Below are positions 32,545-44,181 of a DNA stretch of 64,000 nucleotides, piece by piece. Position 1 is the first letter of the stretch; each line of letters opens with the position of its first letter. The DNA is from Siphonodentalium dalli (taxonomy: Eukaryota > Mollusca > Scaphopoda > Gadilida > Siphonodentaliidae). The notes under the pieces were generated by a model, which searched no databases, was not told the DNA's origin, and saw nothing but the letters and a program-made list of their open reading frames with translations. A program made the translations under genes and the position numbers. The stretch spans positions 13,841,287 to 13,905,286 of the forward strand of contig CP136061.1 in the NCBI GenBank assembly GCA_032622095.1. The letters run 5' to 3'.

Positions 32545-33567
32545 CTAGTTATTTTTGGTTTTCCTCAGCGCGTCTGTTAATTCTTGTAGGGTTAATGGCC
32601 CTTCAATACTTGTTGCTTGCATAGTGCTTAGTTTGGGAAATGACCCATGTATGTCACGATCATCCATAGACCTACTAGAGTATAAACTCAGGTAAAAGTT
32701 TCTTGCTTCTTTCATGATATCGGCTTGTTTTGTGATAGCACTACCATTTGCGGTGGTCAAACAAGTAAGAGTTTTTGAAATATAATTACGTTTTTCTAGA
32801 TTAAGAAAGTATTTTGTTTGTTTTTCACCATCCTCTATCCATTTTGCGCGAGATCTAACCATGGATCCGCGGATTGTTTCTTTTCGCATTTTTTCGATTT
32901 CAACTTCTACTTTTTCTAAGTCATTCATTTTTTGTTGTTTTTCTTCGGATGTATGCGATGGTTTCTCTAGGTCTGAAATAGTGTTCGCTTTTTTGGATGT
33001 TAGATTTTTCTCAATTTTCGTTCGTTCTCGTTTGCGGTTTGCTGAAAAGCGTATAGTGGCGCCTCTGATATCAAGCAGCACTGCGTTGAGGAATAGTCGT
33101 TTGCTAATGGAGCATTTTGTTTTACTTTCATTTACAGGCTCACAAGAGGAGTGTGAGTATCTCATTTTATTTTCATTTATAATTCCTTTTACTAAATCAA
33201 CATATTCTCTACAGTACAGAAGAGAATTATTAAATTTCCAGAAACCCGGACCAGACTTGATATTACTGAGTATTAATTGGAGTGAAATAATAGAATGGTC
33301 TGACTTGTACCCAGGTAAAATTGCCATTCCTTCTTCCATTATGCTAAGGAGGTCCTCAGAAATTAAAAAGTAATCTAGCCTCGCCATTTTAATAGGGGAT
33401 TTCCTTCTACACGTGTAACGTCTTTCCAGTGTGTTAAATAGTCTCCATGCGTCAACTAGCTCAAGGCTGCCTGCAAGGTCACCAACTGCATTTTTGGCAT
33501 TGGGAAATTGTTGACGGACACAAGCGCACACACAGGCGACGAACGCCAGCCCATAAGAATTGCTCAA
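32545..33567 (-). pseudogene. L1/Tx1-like ORF2 fragment (right-arm copy)
   Basis: A single open frame of 340 codons, the better-preserved copy of 23914-24944. It has the endonuclease C-terminus (ERRYTCRRKSP with a W-to-C change, YKSDHSIISL), an extra SNIKSGPGFWKFNN junction absent from the left copy, and the linker RAKWIEDGEKQTKYFLNLEK. It lacks the endonuclease N-terminus and all of RT. The intact frame shows that the left-arm frameshift arose after the duplication. Confidence 0.88.
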
Positions 33568-33986
33568 CTTTTCAAAGTTAGTTGAGCTAATAATGAATAT
33601 GTGATGAGTCGCTTTTAATGAATTAAATTGACAATGCCAGCAGTATGGAAACGGTCACTGCGGCGGAGTTAAGATACATACCGTTCGGTTATGATACCAC
33701 GGTCTACAGGTATTAATTGGTTGTCAAACCAGACGTTGATAACAATTATTATGATATATGTCTATAACGATATTTTTAAAGATCGGGCGCTGGTTATTGC
33801 TATTGAAATAGTCACATCCATTAAAAACCACCATAAACAGACTCAATATTATGAACAAACCTTGTTCTTATACCAATCATAAATACATGTATGACATTAA
33901 TTTCAGCATGTTGTTATGTTAGTACTTTGTGTTACATTGTATGTCAGTAAACGTCATATTATGTAAACAAACAGTACATGTACATA

Positions 33987-34008
33987 GGATAGGATAGGAT
34001 AGGATATT
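33987..34008. repeat. (AGGAT)n tail of the CR1-like LINE
   Basis: Four to five tandem AGGAT units at the 3' end of the LINE copy, the short tandem tail usual for CR1-like elements instead of poly-A. Confidence 0.85.
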
Positions 34009-34544
34009 TTATTTAAATATACACATAGTATTGCATAATACATTTGACAAATATTATGTTGTATATTCGAGGGGTGGCATAGTCAGGCTAGACTGTCTTA
34101 CTGCCACCCCCTTAAAAATGAAAAGATGTTATGATAGGCGGTCATGATTTCTTGTACAATGCACGGCTATATAATTATGTATCACAAAATGTTGTATTAT
34201 ATACATGGAGGGTATACGTCTAGATAAATTGTTTATTGGTTACTCGATGGTTTGTCTCTTTCTTGTCAGTGGGTTGTTCCTTGAAAGTCGAGTAGGAATG
34301 TACTGAGTGAGGTTGAGGATTGCGGTATAGGGGAAGTCACTTATTGAGGAGCTACTACACAGTCGGGACATCTTTGATTGTTGCATTTAATTGTTGCAGC
34401 ATATTTTTTAATGCAATCGGCATGTAAACGTCGTTTAGACGTGTGTCTGGATTGGTATGATGTAAATTCGTTATCTAAGTTGTTCCATATGGTTGGAAAG
34501 GAATGAAATGGTAGTTGTTGGGACCAAGATGTTCTTGGTTTTTT

Positions 34545-35068
34545 TTAAAATAGTGGGTGCTTTTGTCGGGTGGCTGGTCCTGTTTTCCGTTTGGAAAATA
34601 TGTCGGTAAATGATTCTATTAAACGCATATGATACCAATCATGCATGAAAACAGCCGCTTGTACTTTGTGGATGTCGTAGATTTTGAGTATATTTTCTTT
34701 TTTAAAGAGAGGTTCTGTGTGGCTTCTATATTTCTTATTACATATAACTCGTATTGCGCGTTTTTGAAGCATGAAAATGTTTTGGACCGCAGGGACGTGT
34801 CCCCATATTTGAACAGCGTAGACTAAATGGCTTTGTATTAGAGCATAATATAATGTTTTAAGTGCGCTACCAGGAAAGAAGTGTTTAACTTTATTGATGT
34901 GGTATATGGCATTCACCATTTTTGAACAAACAGAGGACACGTGTTTTTTGAAAGTCAGGTTTTCATCTATATGGATTCCTAGGAATTTTGTGGAGGATTC
35001 GTGCTCAAGATTTCCTATCTTGTTTAGTTCCGTATTATTTAAGTAAACCTTTATAAAGTTCCATTTGT
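34545..35068 (-). pseudogene. CR1-like ORF2 C-terminal fragment
   Basis: The minus-strand frame reads ESSTKFLGIHIDENLTFKKH (post-RT segment), ALKTLYYALIQSHLVYAVQIWGH, and MLQKRAIRVICNKKYRSHTEPLFKKENILKI, as in CR1/Jockey-type ORF2. It is homologous to 26600-27100 and 58250-58410. There is no RT active site; the frame is fused at its start to host flank. Confidence 0.85.
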
Positions 35069-35852
35069 CATATATGTTAAGGGTATGCGATAAGCAAAAC
35101 ACTCAACACCGAGTAGACCCCCACTGCATGTACATGTATATGAACTTTTGTTAGAAATTCCACCGTTATTTACAACATACCGCATTGCCGGTGTAACAAA
35201 GTTATGTTTTCGTCTTCCGTTTATCAGCGCGTCATTTCATTTCGTTTTTGTTCACCTATCAACCTTTCGCCTCATTCATAACATCACCCATTTGGAAACT
35301 TTGGTTAGTTATATATCATTATTTTATTCACGCAAGTAATATTATTTGTCTTGTTATTCATTGTGAATTAATTGCACATTGTTTACTGCTAACGTCACGA
35401 TCCAGAAGTTTAACTTCCGGTTCGTGAAATCACTGCGCGCTTAGATACGGTTACTAGGAACGCACTGCGTCCTCTCCCGGAGTAGGGAACGCAGTGTGTA
35501 CCCAGTAAGGGAACGCAGTCTTGTGAGGGAACGCAGTCACGACCGTAGTGAACGTACTGCGTGCCCTCTAGGGAACGCAATCCCGGGGTATTTAAGGCGT
35601 CCCCCCTCCGTAAGGGAACGCAATCTCACATTATTTTAGTCAGACGATACGATACATAATTGCGATCTCAAACGTAAGTTCTCTTGAACTATTTTGCAGT
35701 ACTAAGGTATTGAGACAAGTCAATTTACGATCTAGTTTGGATACTAAGAATGATGTTATTGTTTATCATGGATACAATCCTATGTATCCTGTTTTCGTGT
35801 TAGACTACCGTCTTTCACCCAACATAAACATCATTTGAGAAGCTTATTTCTC

Positions 35853-36912
35853 CCACCCCCTACACACTTTAGCACAGGCAGCCAGTGTGAGATAGCTGGG
35901 TGAGATTTCCCTGTCTCACATAACACGTGACCATCTATCTCACACCACCCACGTGACTGCTTTACCTATTTAATTAAGAGCCGGAACTAATTTAACAATC
36001 CGTTATCATGTTTTGTGTGAACTAAAACAGATCAAAACAATGGCGACCAACCAGTTACGCTTCACGTTTCAAGTAAATAAATACGGACGAATTCGTGGAC
36101 GCTAATACAAATGGAGATAAGCCTCAACTGTTAATCACGAAAAACCTTCAACATAACCTCACTTGCAGACACAGAGTTGCATATATAACATGAAATATAA
36201 ACGACTAATTTGCGAACATATTCCATAAAACGGAAGACCCCAAGCGAAACTGGCACCACTGGCACATTTCGTAACAGGTAAACAATAGCCGCTTCACAAA
36301 TGACGAACGAAATAATTCCACATTCGAACAGTTGTTATCGTTGCAATAAATCGTCGAACGCGTCTAACTAACACTTGTCTGTCATATATTCACATGTTTC
36401 CTTTTCTAATGGTATCGATATGGTCATTTCCGATGACAAACACGATTAGTCCAGTTGTATATACTTCATATTAATACGCGCGTTTCTCGGAATTTATGCA
36501 GGTGCAACGATGTGACGTATCCATGTCGTTTTCACAAACAGTGTCGATTTCACTCTAGCGTATTAACCCTGCGCGCACCGATAACGCGCTTTGTTTTTAC
36601 AGTATATACCTTTGGTATATACCGAAATCATCCCAGTTAATCACGAATATCGCATCAGATTTCTCCCCAGATATACCGTTACGAAGCTACTGGAATGTGC
36701 CAAAGATTGGTATAAAACAAAAAATCGGAATGAGGCTCTTGGGTTGGGAGAAAAATGATCCATCATGACCTGGGGTGTTGGATGGAAAAATCTCACCCTC
36801 GGGGCCAGATATTTGGTCCGGACACTCGGCAAGCCTCGTGTCCGGCCCAAATATCTGGCCCCTCGGGTGAGATTTTTCCATCCCACACCCCAGGTCATGA
36901 TGGATAATATTA
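35853..36912. mobile_element. 1060-bp insertion with terminal foldback, family unknown
   Basis: Borders are defined by comparison with the uninterrupted LTRs. TTCTC occurs at both junctions (35848-35852, 36913-36917), a likely 5-bp target duplication. The left part has repeated TCTCAC/GTGAGAT motifs; the right end has a 66-bp-arm hairpin (36760-36903). No coding frame is recognised. It might be a solo or internally deleted element. Confidence 0.75.
36760..36903. repeat. Near-perfect foldback, 66-bp arms, 12-base loop
   Basis: The left arm 36760-36825 (CCATCATGACCTGGGGTGT...) pairs with the right arm 36838-36903 (...ACACCCCAGGTCATGATGG) with very few mismatches. The loop is TCGGCAAGCCTC. It would make a long stable hairpin in RNA or single-stranded DNA. 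Confidence 0.92.
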
Positions 36913-37404
36913 TTCTCACATTGAATATTGTTAGTAAAGCAATATCTTGATGTATTCAACTAATGTATGAATACAATTGTTGATAATCAATCTACGTAAA
37001 CAATGAGAATTAATTGACATTAAGTCTAATAGACATATCTCAGGACAATCTGTTTATGTCCTATTCCATTTACGGGAACGTTGATTAGGAAGCTAGCAGT
37101 CACAAATTGTACTTCATTACATATACATGATATCAGTACTACATCATAAATAATAGATGTCAGACTAGTACAGAATAAATGAGTGATTTGTGATTATTTA
37201 ATTTATTCATGGAATTTAATTCTACTCACCATTGAGATATAACTTCCATTTAGAAGTGGGACTGGGCAACCGGGCATATTTAATTCCCCTAGTTGTCAAG
37301 ATAAGCTACTATACAACATCATAGTCTTTATAGACATTATAATGTCACCTAGAGGAAGACACCCCCTCACAGGTTAACTGGGAGGTGGGGACGCTTATGC
37401 TGAA

Positions 37405-37943
37405 TTGGACACAAATCAACATAGGGGAGATATAGGTACCGGTGATCAATTTCATTGGGTAGACCAACCCAATTATGACCACAACACAAATGCGATTAGT
37501 GGGGATGCTCAATATGTAGATATCAGAGGCGGTGAGAGGCACATAGAGCCCAATCGATATGAGGATGTAGGCATGACAGATATGGAACAATCGTATGAGA
37601 CAAATGGATATGATAAGTTTCAGAATCCGGGGAACGTAAGCAGGTATCCAGGAGAAAACAATGCTAATATCCCTATATATATTAGGGGTGGTCAATTCAG
37701 GAGGCCAGATGAGGGAAACACATATAAGAGGGGTGGTCCCGTGGCAAGACCCGATGTATATGATGGCAGATCTAGCTGGTCAGATTACATGGCCATTTCA
37801 AAATGGTAGCCCGTTAAATGGGTGGTCAACAAATATGAAATTGATGCAGCTCAGTGTACATTTACGGGGATCGGCTAGAGGCGTTTTAGCTGATATAAAA
37901 CCAGATCAGTTAGACAATTACGATGAGCTCCTGGCCGTATTAT
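37405..37943 (+). pseudogene. Gypsy Gag N-terminal fragment (right arm)
   Basis: The plus-strand frame beginning MDTNQHRGDIGTGDQFHWVD is the counterpart of 22190-21777. After a frame change at about 37795 it continues HLRGSARGVLADIKPD and ends at LLAVL, where homology stops. The rest of the Gypsy element is missing on this side. Confidence 0.88.
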
Positions 37944-38437
37944 AACTTTGCGGCGACTATTGACCATCTCGTAAGGGTGGACAACCTGTCAGGGGCTGCT
38001 CAATGGCCACGGGCAGGTTAAAAAAAATCATACCTCTTCTGGGTCTGGGCGTGTGTGTTCCTAAGAATGCGGAGCGTGTTGTGTTCCTAAGAATGCGGAT
38101 CGGGTAAGTTTTTCCGCCCTAGGTGAGCTCAAACTTCGTATATAAGTGTAAAAACACACGGGGATCGTCGACGTCGCATTGTGTGAAACATTCTTATGTC
38201 TGTCGTTCCAAGGAACAGGTGAATTTTTCATCGGGTCAGTCTTAACCTTCAAACGGGTACCCACAAATTATATATTGTGACCCTGACATTGACCTTGACC
38301 TTGAAAATGATCTATTCAAGGTCAAATCGGGTAAAATATTGAAAAACCCAATATTAACTCATTGAAAAACACAAACAAAACATAAAACATTGTCACGTTT
38401 CTGACCAAGCGCCGCCAGTGGCGGGCTAACCTGCTAG
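37944..38437 (+). mobile_element. Helitron-like 3' end
   Basis: The segment ends with a short GC hairpin (CCGCC-AGT-GGCGG, 38412-38424), about nine bases, and CTAGT (38434-38438). A hairpin followed by CTRR before a T is the 3' terminus of Helitrons. TGACCTTGACCTTGA motifs at 38285-38310 and a tandem GTGTTCCTAAGAATGCGG pair (about 38055-38100) lie upstream. The 5' TC end was not located and no Rep/helicase gene is present, so this is a truncated or non-autonomous copy. Confidence 0.5.
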
Positions 38438-40189
38438 TATAGAATATAAAAGGAGAAAAACAAAGAACTTACATTTAAGGAATTGTCACAGAAAAGAACA
38501 TGAATTTATCCAGACAATCCTGATAATTCCATCGAAGAAAAATACCAACTAAAGACACAGTTGGAACAATGATTGGTTCACGGCAATGTAATCTTCCAAA
38601 ACATGCAAACCATAACATCCAGAATTTAATATTTCGTTGGCGGTGCATGCGCCCCATAGAGAAAAAAGAGAGGCTTGTCAACAAAGAGAAATAGGTTATC
38701 TCATACAGAAAGGTGCTTTCGGGCAAACCATCTATATTATTGAAGTCATGGGCCCAGTTAAGCAAACATTCAACCATTTAAAAATACAGTGACTTTAGTT
38801 GGTAGTGGTCTCAATGGTGTTTGCACACTGGTGCGAATTTACAGGTGTAAACTTCTCTGTTATATCCTAACAATACAGGGAAGCCCCTCTCAATTGCGGA
38901 CACTCACATCTTTATTCACTTGAATGGTCATATAGGACACAGTGGAGCGTGGTGGAGTACAGTGCTTATAATTTATGTGCAAACTACAAAGGTACAACAA
39001 TTCATCCCCTCTGTTTGTACCACCCGAAGAACATAGTCTATCGGAGTCATCTGAGTTAACCCATGCACCCTCGTTTAAGGTGAAATGGGAAGTTCGTTCT
39101 CGCCTCTCGTTTAACAAAAGTTGTATGAGTACATGCTTAGCAGTTCTAATAAGACATATTTCATTCTCCATCATGAGTATATGGAGCAAACATTCTACAC
39201 CACTGCAACTGGTATGTTTGTCCTGTCGTTTCAATTAAGTGGTCAGTAAATGAAGACGGTATAGTGCACACCATTTATTTGTTTAAAGGCACCTGGTACA
39301 GGTCAAGTTGGGAGAGTCTTATATAGAAAGCTATACATTCGTTAACAGTTGTCTGAAGTCATGTGAAAATATCAGCTGTGCACGGGCAATTGTCCAGCGA
39401 TCCGTTTCTCGTGCACTTCAGGTGTGAATAAGACATAAGCTTAAAGATCTCGTTGAGAGTTATCTGCGATTAGCAAAAATTAAATTTCTATTGTGACTGA
39501 ACTATTGATCTCAAGTTTAAAAGGACATATCGGAATGAAATGGGAATGATACCTTATTTTGATAGCTTGCCATGTATAATTAGCTATGTGAACAAATAAA
39601 CCAAGCAAATTTTCTCAAGGTTGTACATTTTATTCCATTGTTTCACAAGGAATAACTATATATTAAATATATGACATTTATGTAGAATGTCCGCAATTGG
39701 TGCGGGTGTTACATGATAGTTGTTAGAATTACTGGCTGACAAGCTATAGGTAACTCGACGGGTATGTCCAAATACAGGGCCCGTGATATTTAATTTGGCG
39801 TTCCAAGTTTATGGAATGACACAAATGACGAGGTTTGACACGTCGATGCCAATGGTTTTGTAAAAAGTTTATGTTATAGAGCGTTAATGTACATGCTGGT
39901 ATAGATTGTGATGTTCAATTTGGCATTCCGGTTATGGATAGCGATTTTTACGTGACAGGCATGATTCAACACGCGCCGGTTTGTAAAATCTCAGTATTTG
40001 TACAAGAGCAGTTGTATATGTAGGGCTTTTAAGCTCCAATTAAAATTAAACGGTTACATGGTCATTTTCAAAGTTGAAATCGTGTTCTACACGTATAAGC
40101 GTGATTGTACACGCTGTGACATTAACCAGACCTAATTCATTTCAGTTCTTACACAACGTATATGAATTCCTATACACTAGACAGTACTA

Positions 40190-40715
40190 TGTTGATCCTT
40201 TATTTATGTCCGAATTCAAGATAGAGTTGAACTTTATTAAACTTTCGTATCGAAACAAGGCAAATATAACCCTCAGCAGGAAGTCATACCCTGGAAATGA
40301 ACCATATTGACTCTCATTTAATTTATGCCCGAATTCAATATCAAGTTTGAAATTTATTCAACTTTCGTATCGAAACAAGGCAAATATAACTTCCGACAGA
40401 AGTCATATCTGGATCAATCAATCATTCGGAATCTAGCCAGGATACACGGGAATGACCGTCGTTCTCCAACGTTAGATATGGAGCAATGAATCATTCGGAA
40501 TCTAGCCAGGACGCACGGGAATGACCCGGATCGCACCGTCGTTCTCCAACGTTGGATCTGAATCTATCAATCATTCGGAACGTGGTATCAGAAATGACTC
40601 TTCAGAACCAAAAGCTTATTCTCGGATTATGACATTCCTCTGTTTCGGAACAATTCCTGTTATCAACGATTTCGCTCGAGTAAAGAACTCTCGGTTTATG
40701 ACATTCCTGTGTTAG
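40190..40715. repeat. Compound minisatellite region
   Basis: Two units of about 120 bases share TTTCGTATCGAAACAAGGCA (40245-40265, 40363-40383). They are followed by two units of about 70-80 bases sharing CATTCGGAATCTAGCCAGGA and CCGTCGTTCTCCAACGTT, then two short units with TTATGACATTCCT. The units are diverged, so this is an old tandem growth of three different unit types. Confidence 0.75.
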
Positions 40716-41639
40716 GAACTTGTGTGTTTTTTTCGGAACTATCCATATGCCAATTGGTATAGTTTAAACCTCTATCACGGAATCATCAAGTTTTTTGTCT
40801 TAGGACAAAAATCTCGAAAAAGGTGATGAGAGTTATATAACACTTCCAGCTGTTCGACATGGCGTGAGTAAGGTCAAACTGTAGAATTACGAGGGTCAGT
40901 GTCCGGGCCCAGAGGTTCGCTATTCACATGGGAAAGCAAACTCCCGGTGGATAACCTCACTGTTATTGATCTCGAGTCGCTAATCTAGTAAACATGGGAG
41001 TGTGTGAAGTAGTGTATTGACTCCCACGGACGTTGACCCTTGTGATATATATTCTGGTCAGAGCTTAGACTCAGAGACTTGTGAATTCTATCTTAGACTT
41101 ATAGGTAAAGCTATACACGACGCACGCGTCATCGTGGTAGCTATGATTATGTGTTCTCCTTGGTCGCCTGATGTTGAGTATTATATTCGTGTATAATAAA
41201 TGTTGTCCATGTTCTGAGAGTTCCGATTTAGTGTTAAAAGAGCTTGGGGAGTATTACAGGCTTCTGTGGGAATATTATCGCATTTGTGTGCACAGGACCT
41301 TGATTGATCTAGATCAAATAAAGGGTGTTGTATCGTGGTTCACAACGAAAGCTAATTTTCACACCTTCCGCCCACTCGAGCGAAAATGATAACTGATCAG
41401 AGTGTTCCATATATGGTACCATGCGATCCCCCGCATGTCATGCATATATGACAGCCATTAAGTTCCATCACTGTGAATATTTGAGTAAATCGTCTATAGT
41501 ATCCAACGTTAGTTTTGTTTGCAACTGTAGTACTATACCAGCGGAGACTTATCTGACAACAACATTCTCAAAAATACATGTCATACTGTGACATACATGT
41601 GCACAATTTCAATGTGACACAATTCATGAAAAGACTAAA

Positions 41640-41915
41640 GTTAACATATGTATAATCAGGAAACGCTCTTAAATTTTTAAAACCGTCCAAACAATTTGTT
41701 TCCACTAAACAGACTGAAAACAAGTAGACTCTGAAAGTAGACCACCATATTTGATACTTTTGTTAATTTCAACTCGCTCAGTCCACCAGAAGGTTAGTTA
41801 TGAGGATTAATATTTTATAATAAGCAAACGCTCTTTAAATTCTTAAAACAGTCCAAAAACTCATTGTTTTCCAATAAAATTTCAACTGGACACAGGTAAA
41901 CTCTGAAAATAGATA
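41640..41915. repeat. Diverged direct repeat (two units, third relative at 43070)
   Basis: AAACGCTCTTAAATT...GTCCAAA...TTTCCACTAAA...GACTCTGAAARTAGA occurs at about 41660-41745 and 41825-41910. The second half recurs at 43075-43130 (TTTCCACTAAAATATCAAACTGG). It is non-coding and dispersed around the MITE. Confidence 0.55.
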
Positions 41916-41951
41916 CGCTATTGACAAATAAACCGTTCGCATGTCGTCTTA

Positions 41952-42623
41952 GTGCCACCGCAGACGCTACGATTAAAATCGTAAGTGGGGAAAATCGTAG
42001 GTTGAGAAATCGTAGATTGCCCGCAGACGCTACGATGCTGCGATGTATGCAGCTACGATTTTATCAACGTGATCGATCACATGATAGCAAAATATTATAC
42101 CACATTCTCCGCATTATGCAACTAAATACATATGGCATGTATCTCAATGTTCTAAACTAACAAGTTGAAAGTTGATGTTGAAAGTTCAAGTGAAATTGAA
42201 TATTTTTTTAATTTTGACATTTGTGTACCTGTCAACTCAACAGGCTCAGCTGCCCCAATTGAATTGCAACAATTGCGGCAGCCCTCTACTCCTTGTCTGA
42301 TATGAGGTATAGGCCTGCACTCCCTGTCATGCCACATCTCCACCAATGTGGCCTCGTTTTTGTAAGTGCAAGAAGTTTGTAAACTTTGCGCCATTTTTGA
42401 ATGTTTTCTTTTCGTGGTATTTACAACATGACCAGTGCGACAGTGGTCATGTGACAGTTACGATCGCGCGCGTTGCCAAGGTCACGCCACGATTACCCTG
42501 GTAAAATCAAACAGTGCTTGATCGCTACGATTTGGCTACGATTTTGTCGTGGGCATGCGCATTGGATGCTTCCTCCTGCGATTTTCTCCACTTACGATTT
42601 AATCGCAGCATGTGGGGTGGCAC
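41952..42623. mobile_element. Harbinger-type MITE, 672 bp, TTA target duplication
   Basis: Ends start GTGCCACC and are inverted over about 50 bases (GCTACGATTAAAATCGTAAG at left; its counterpart CTTACGATTTAATCGCAGC at right). TTA flanks both ends (41949-41951, 42624-42626). A 3-bp TTA/TAA duplication is characteristic of PIF/Harbinger elements. Many ACGATT motifs lie subterminally. There is no transposase. Confidence 0.8.
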
Positions 42624-43441
42624 TTAGACTATCAGAAATGGCCCGAACGTTGTTTTCGACCAAAGGAATCTGACTTGTAAAATCAGCGAGGGTGGGGGTA
42701 GGGTTAGCTTTTCTGCGATATCTTTACCAAAAGTCGATGTATCGAAGTTCTGTTTGTGGAATATGATCAAGATATCGTTGTAGATTATTCACGTTCATCC
42801 ATATGTGATATAGCTGATTTTCAGAATATATAATACCTTAATATTTGGAAAGAAAATTGAAAATGCAGTCATAAATGCAATTTGTCGGATAATTTTTGAT
42901 AAAATTCCACTTAATATATGTAATTAAGTAATTTGTGGCAAGATCTCCCCATGTTTTTCAATTTCCAAGAACACAGAAAGCCACTTACCGAACTTGTTAT
43001 GCGTAATAGCATGTTTTTATTACCAGGTGGACAGGAAAAAATAGAGGGGTACACAAACAAAAGCCTCACACAAACCTGTTTCCACTAAAATATCAAACTG
43101 GAAACAGGTAGATTCTGAAAATAGACACACTGGTTGTATAGGAACTGTTCTCATATCGCTTTTAACATTCCGAAAACGCGCGACCATTTTTTCGACATAA
43201 GGAATCCGACTAAATCTGTATTTCTTTATGGAGGAGAGACTCAACTTATTCCGAGAATTCTAAAATGAAAAGTTTGTGATTTAGTCAATGTTTGACTTCG
43301 AGCGTGGAAAATTAAAGTTCACACGGTGCAACACAGCTAAGGGAGGAAGTTTACTGACAAAATGTCTATGATCAACTCAAATTAAATTCTTGAATCTATC
43401 TAGATATGGAGTTGGAGAATCTCCATTAAACTTACCACATC

Positions 43442-43528
43442 ATGGCCAATTCTGACTCGAAATTCTGGACAACTAGTGATTTTCGAAAATACGAAGTCAA
43501 AATGTTTCAACTTTCACTTTCACTTCAG
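43442..43528 (+). CDS. Candidate first coding exon of an unknown host gene
   Basis: ATG in a strong Kozak context (ATCATGG) opens 29 codons (MANSDSKFWTTSDFRKYEVK...) ending in CAG directly before a consensus donor GTAAGT (43529-43534), phase 0. No acceptor or downstream exon could be fixed before the Crypton gene at 44182. Product not recognised. A chance ATG-to-GTAAGT frame of this size is possible. Neighbouring 42624-43441 and 43535-44175 hold nothing else recognised. Confidence 0.3.
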
Positions 43529-44181
43529 GTAAGTTTTTTTTTTGAATAAATCAGAACAAAATACATGTAAAATCCTGCTTCAAGAGTTAACAATCAAAAT
43601 TCCAATCCATTTGTCATTTGAATGATTTGCCAATGAATTATTCAAATTTTTTAAATATAAATTATTTTTTTCCAGTTAATATTATTGAAATTTTTACTAT
43701 TCACTAATTCAGGAATATTTTCGAACTAGTGTCAAGTACCGGTACTACTACGACTAAGATCGGTGCAAAAGTCAATTTTATAATTCCACATATATCAATA
43801 TTAGGACAGTTTGTCATTAGACATTACCAAATTCAATACGGCATACAACGATTTTGAATTAAAGAACAATTTTACCCATTTTCTTCGACACAAAATTTGA
43901 ATATATAAATTTATTATATGTGTAGGCATACATGTATTTCTCTTTGAATTTAGCATATTCTGGTTAGTTCGGGCATTTAATTAATTTATAAATTCCAATG
44001 TTAAATTAATGTCATTTCCAAAAAATATTTGGTCAGTTTTAATACTATTAAAATAGTAGAGGGAAATATTGCCTATTTGCTGTCCCCAGGGAAGGGCATA
44101 CAGTTACATTTGAAATACAAGATCAAAACATTTTCTTCTTAAATATAATAACAACATGTATGTAATAACAATTTGTTAATT

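Larger units (their letters stand above)
33987..35068 (-). mobile_element. 5'-truncated CR1-like LINE inserted in the right arm
   Basis: 1082 bp absent from the left arm (empty site at about 23490-23510), flanked by CATA on both sides (33983-33986; 35069-35072). The minus strand encodes the ORF2 C-terminus and ends with a 3' UTR containing a CCACCCC stem region and a (GGATA)n-type tail. Insertion followed formation of inverted repeat 1. Confidence 0.92.
35192..37377 (+). repeat. Gypsy 5' LTR (plus strand), interrupted by a 1060-bp insertion
   Basis: Starts TGTAACAAAG after CCGG and ends CACAGGTTA before the candidate primer site. It is split at 35853-36912. Its sequence matches the long LTR subtype at 22219-23377. 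Confidence 0.9.
31674..37943 (-). repeat. Inverted repeat 1, right arm (6.27 kb, includes two later insertions)
   Basis: Reverse-complement counterpart of 21651-25776. Removing the LINE tail (33987-35068) and the 1060-bp element (35853-36912) with their short duplications leaves about 4119 bp against 4126 bp in the left arm. Gag ends abruptly at 37943. Confidence 0.93.
38475..41951. other. Mostly unrecognised DNA between the two inverted repeats
   Basis: Minus-strand frames at 38475-38777 and 38890-39234 are the longest. The second has coding-like composition (CLLHILMMENEICLIRTAKHVLIQLLLNERRER), starts just after a possible acceptor (TTGCAG) and could be an exon of a helical-repeat protein, but no family was recognised. 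39240-40190 and 40730-41640 hold nothing identifiable. Confidence 0.3.

Noticed and set aside
32861-33373. 170-codon plus-strand ORF
   Set aside because: Antisense of the L1/Tx1 endonuclease-linker fragment, which has real family motifs.
38890-39234. Confident host gene exon
   Set aside because: Composition is coding-like on the minus strand, but no family was recognised and splice sites are ambiguous, so it is mentioned only as a possibility.
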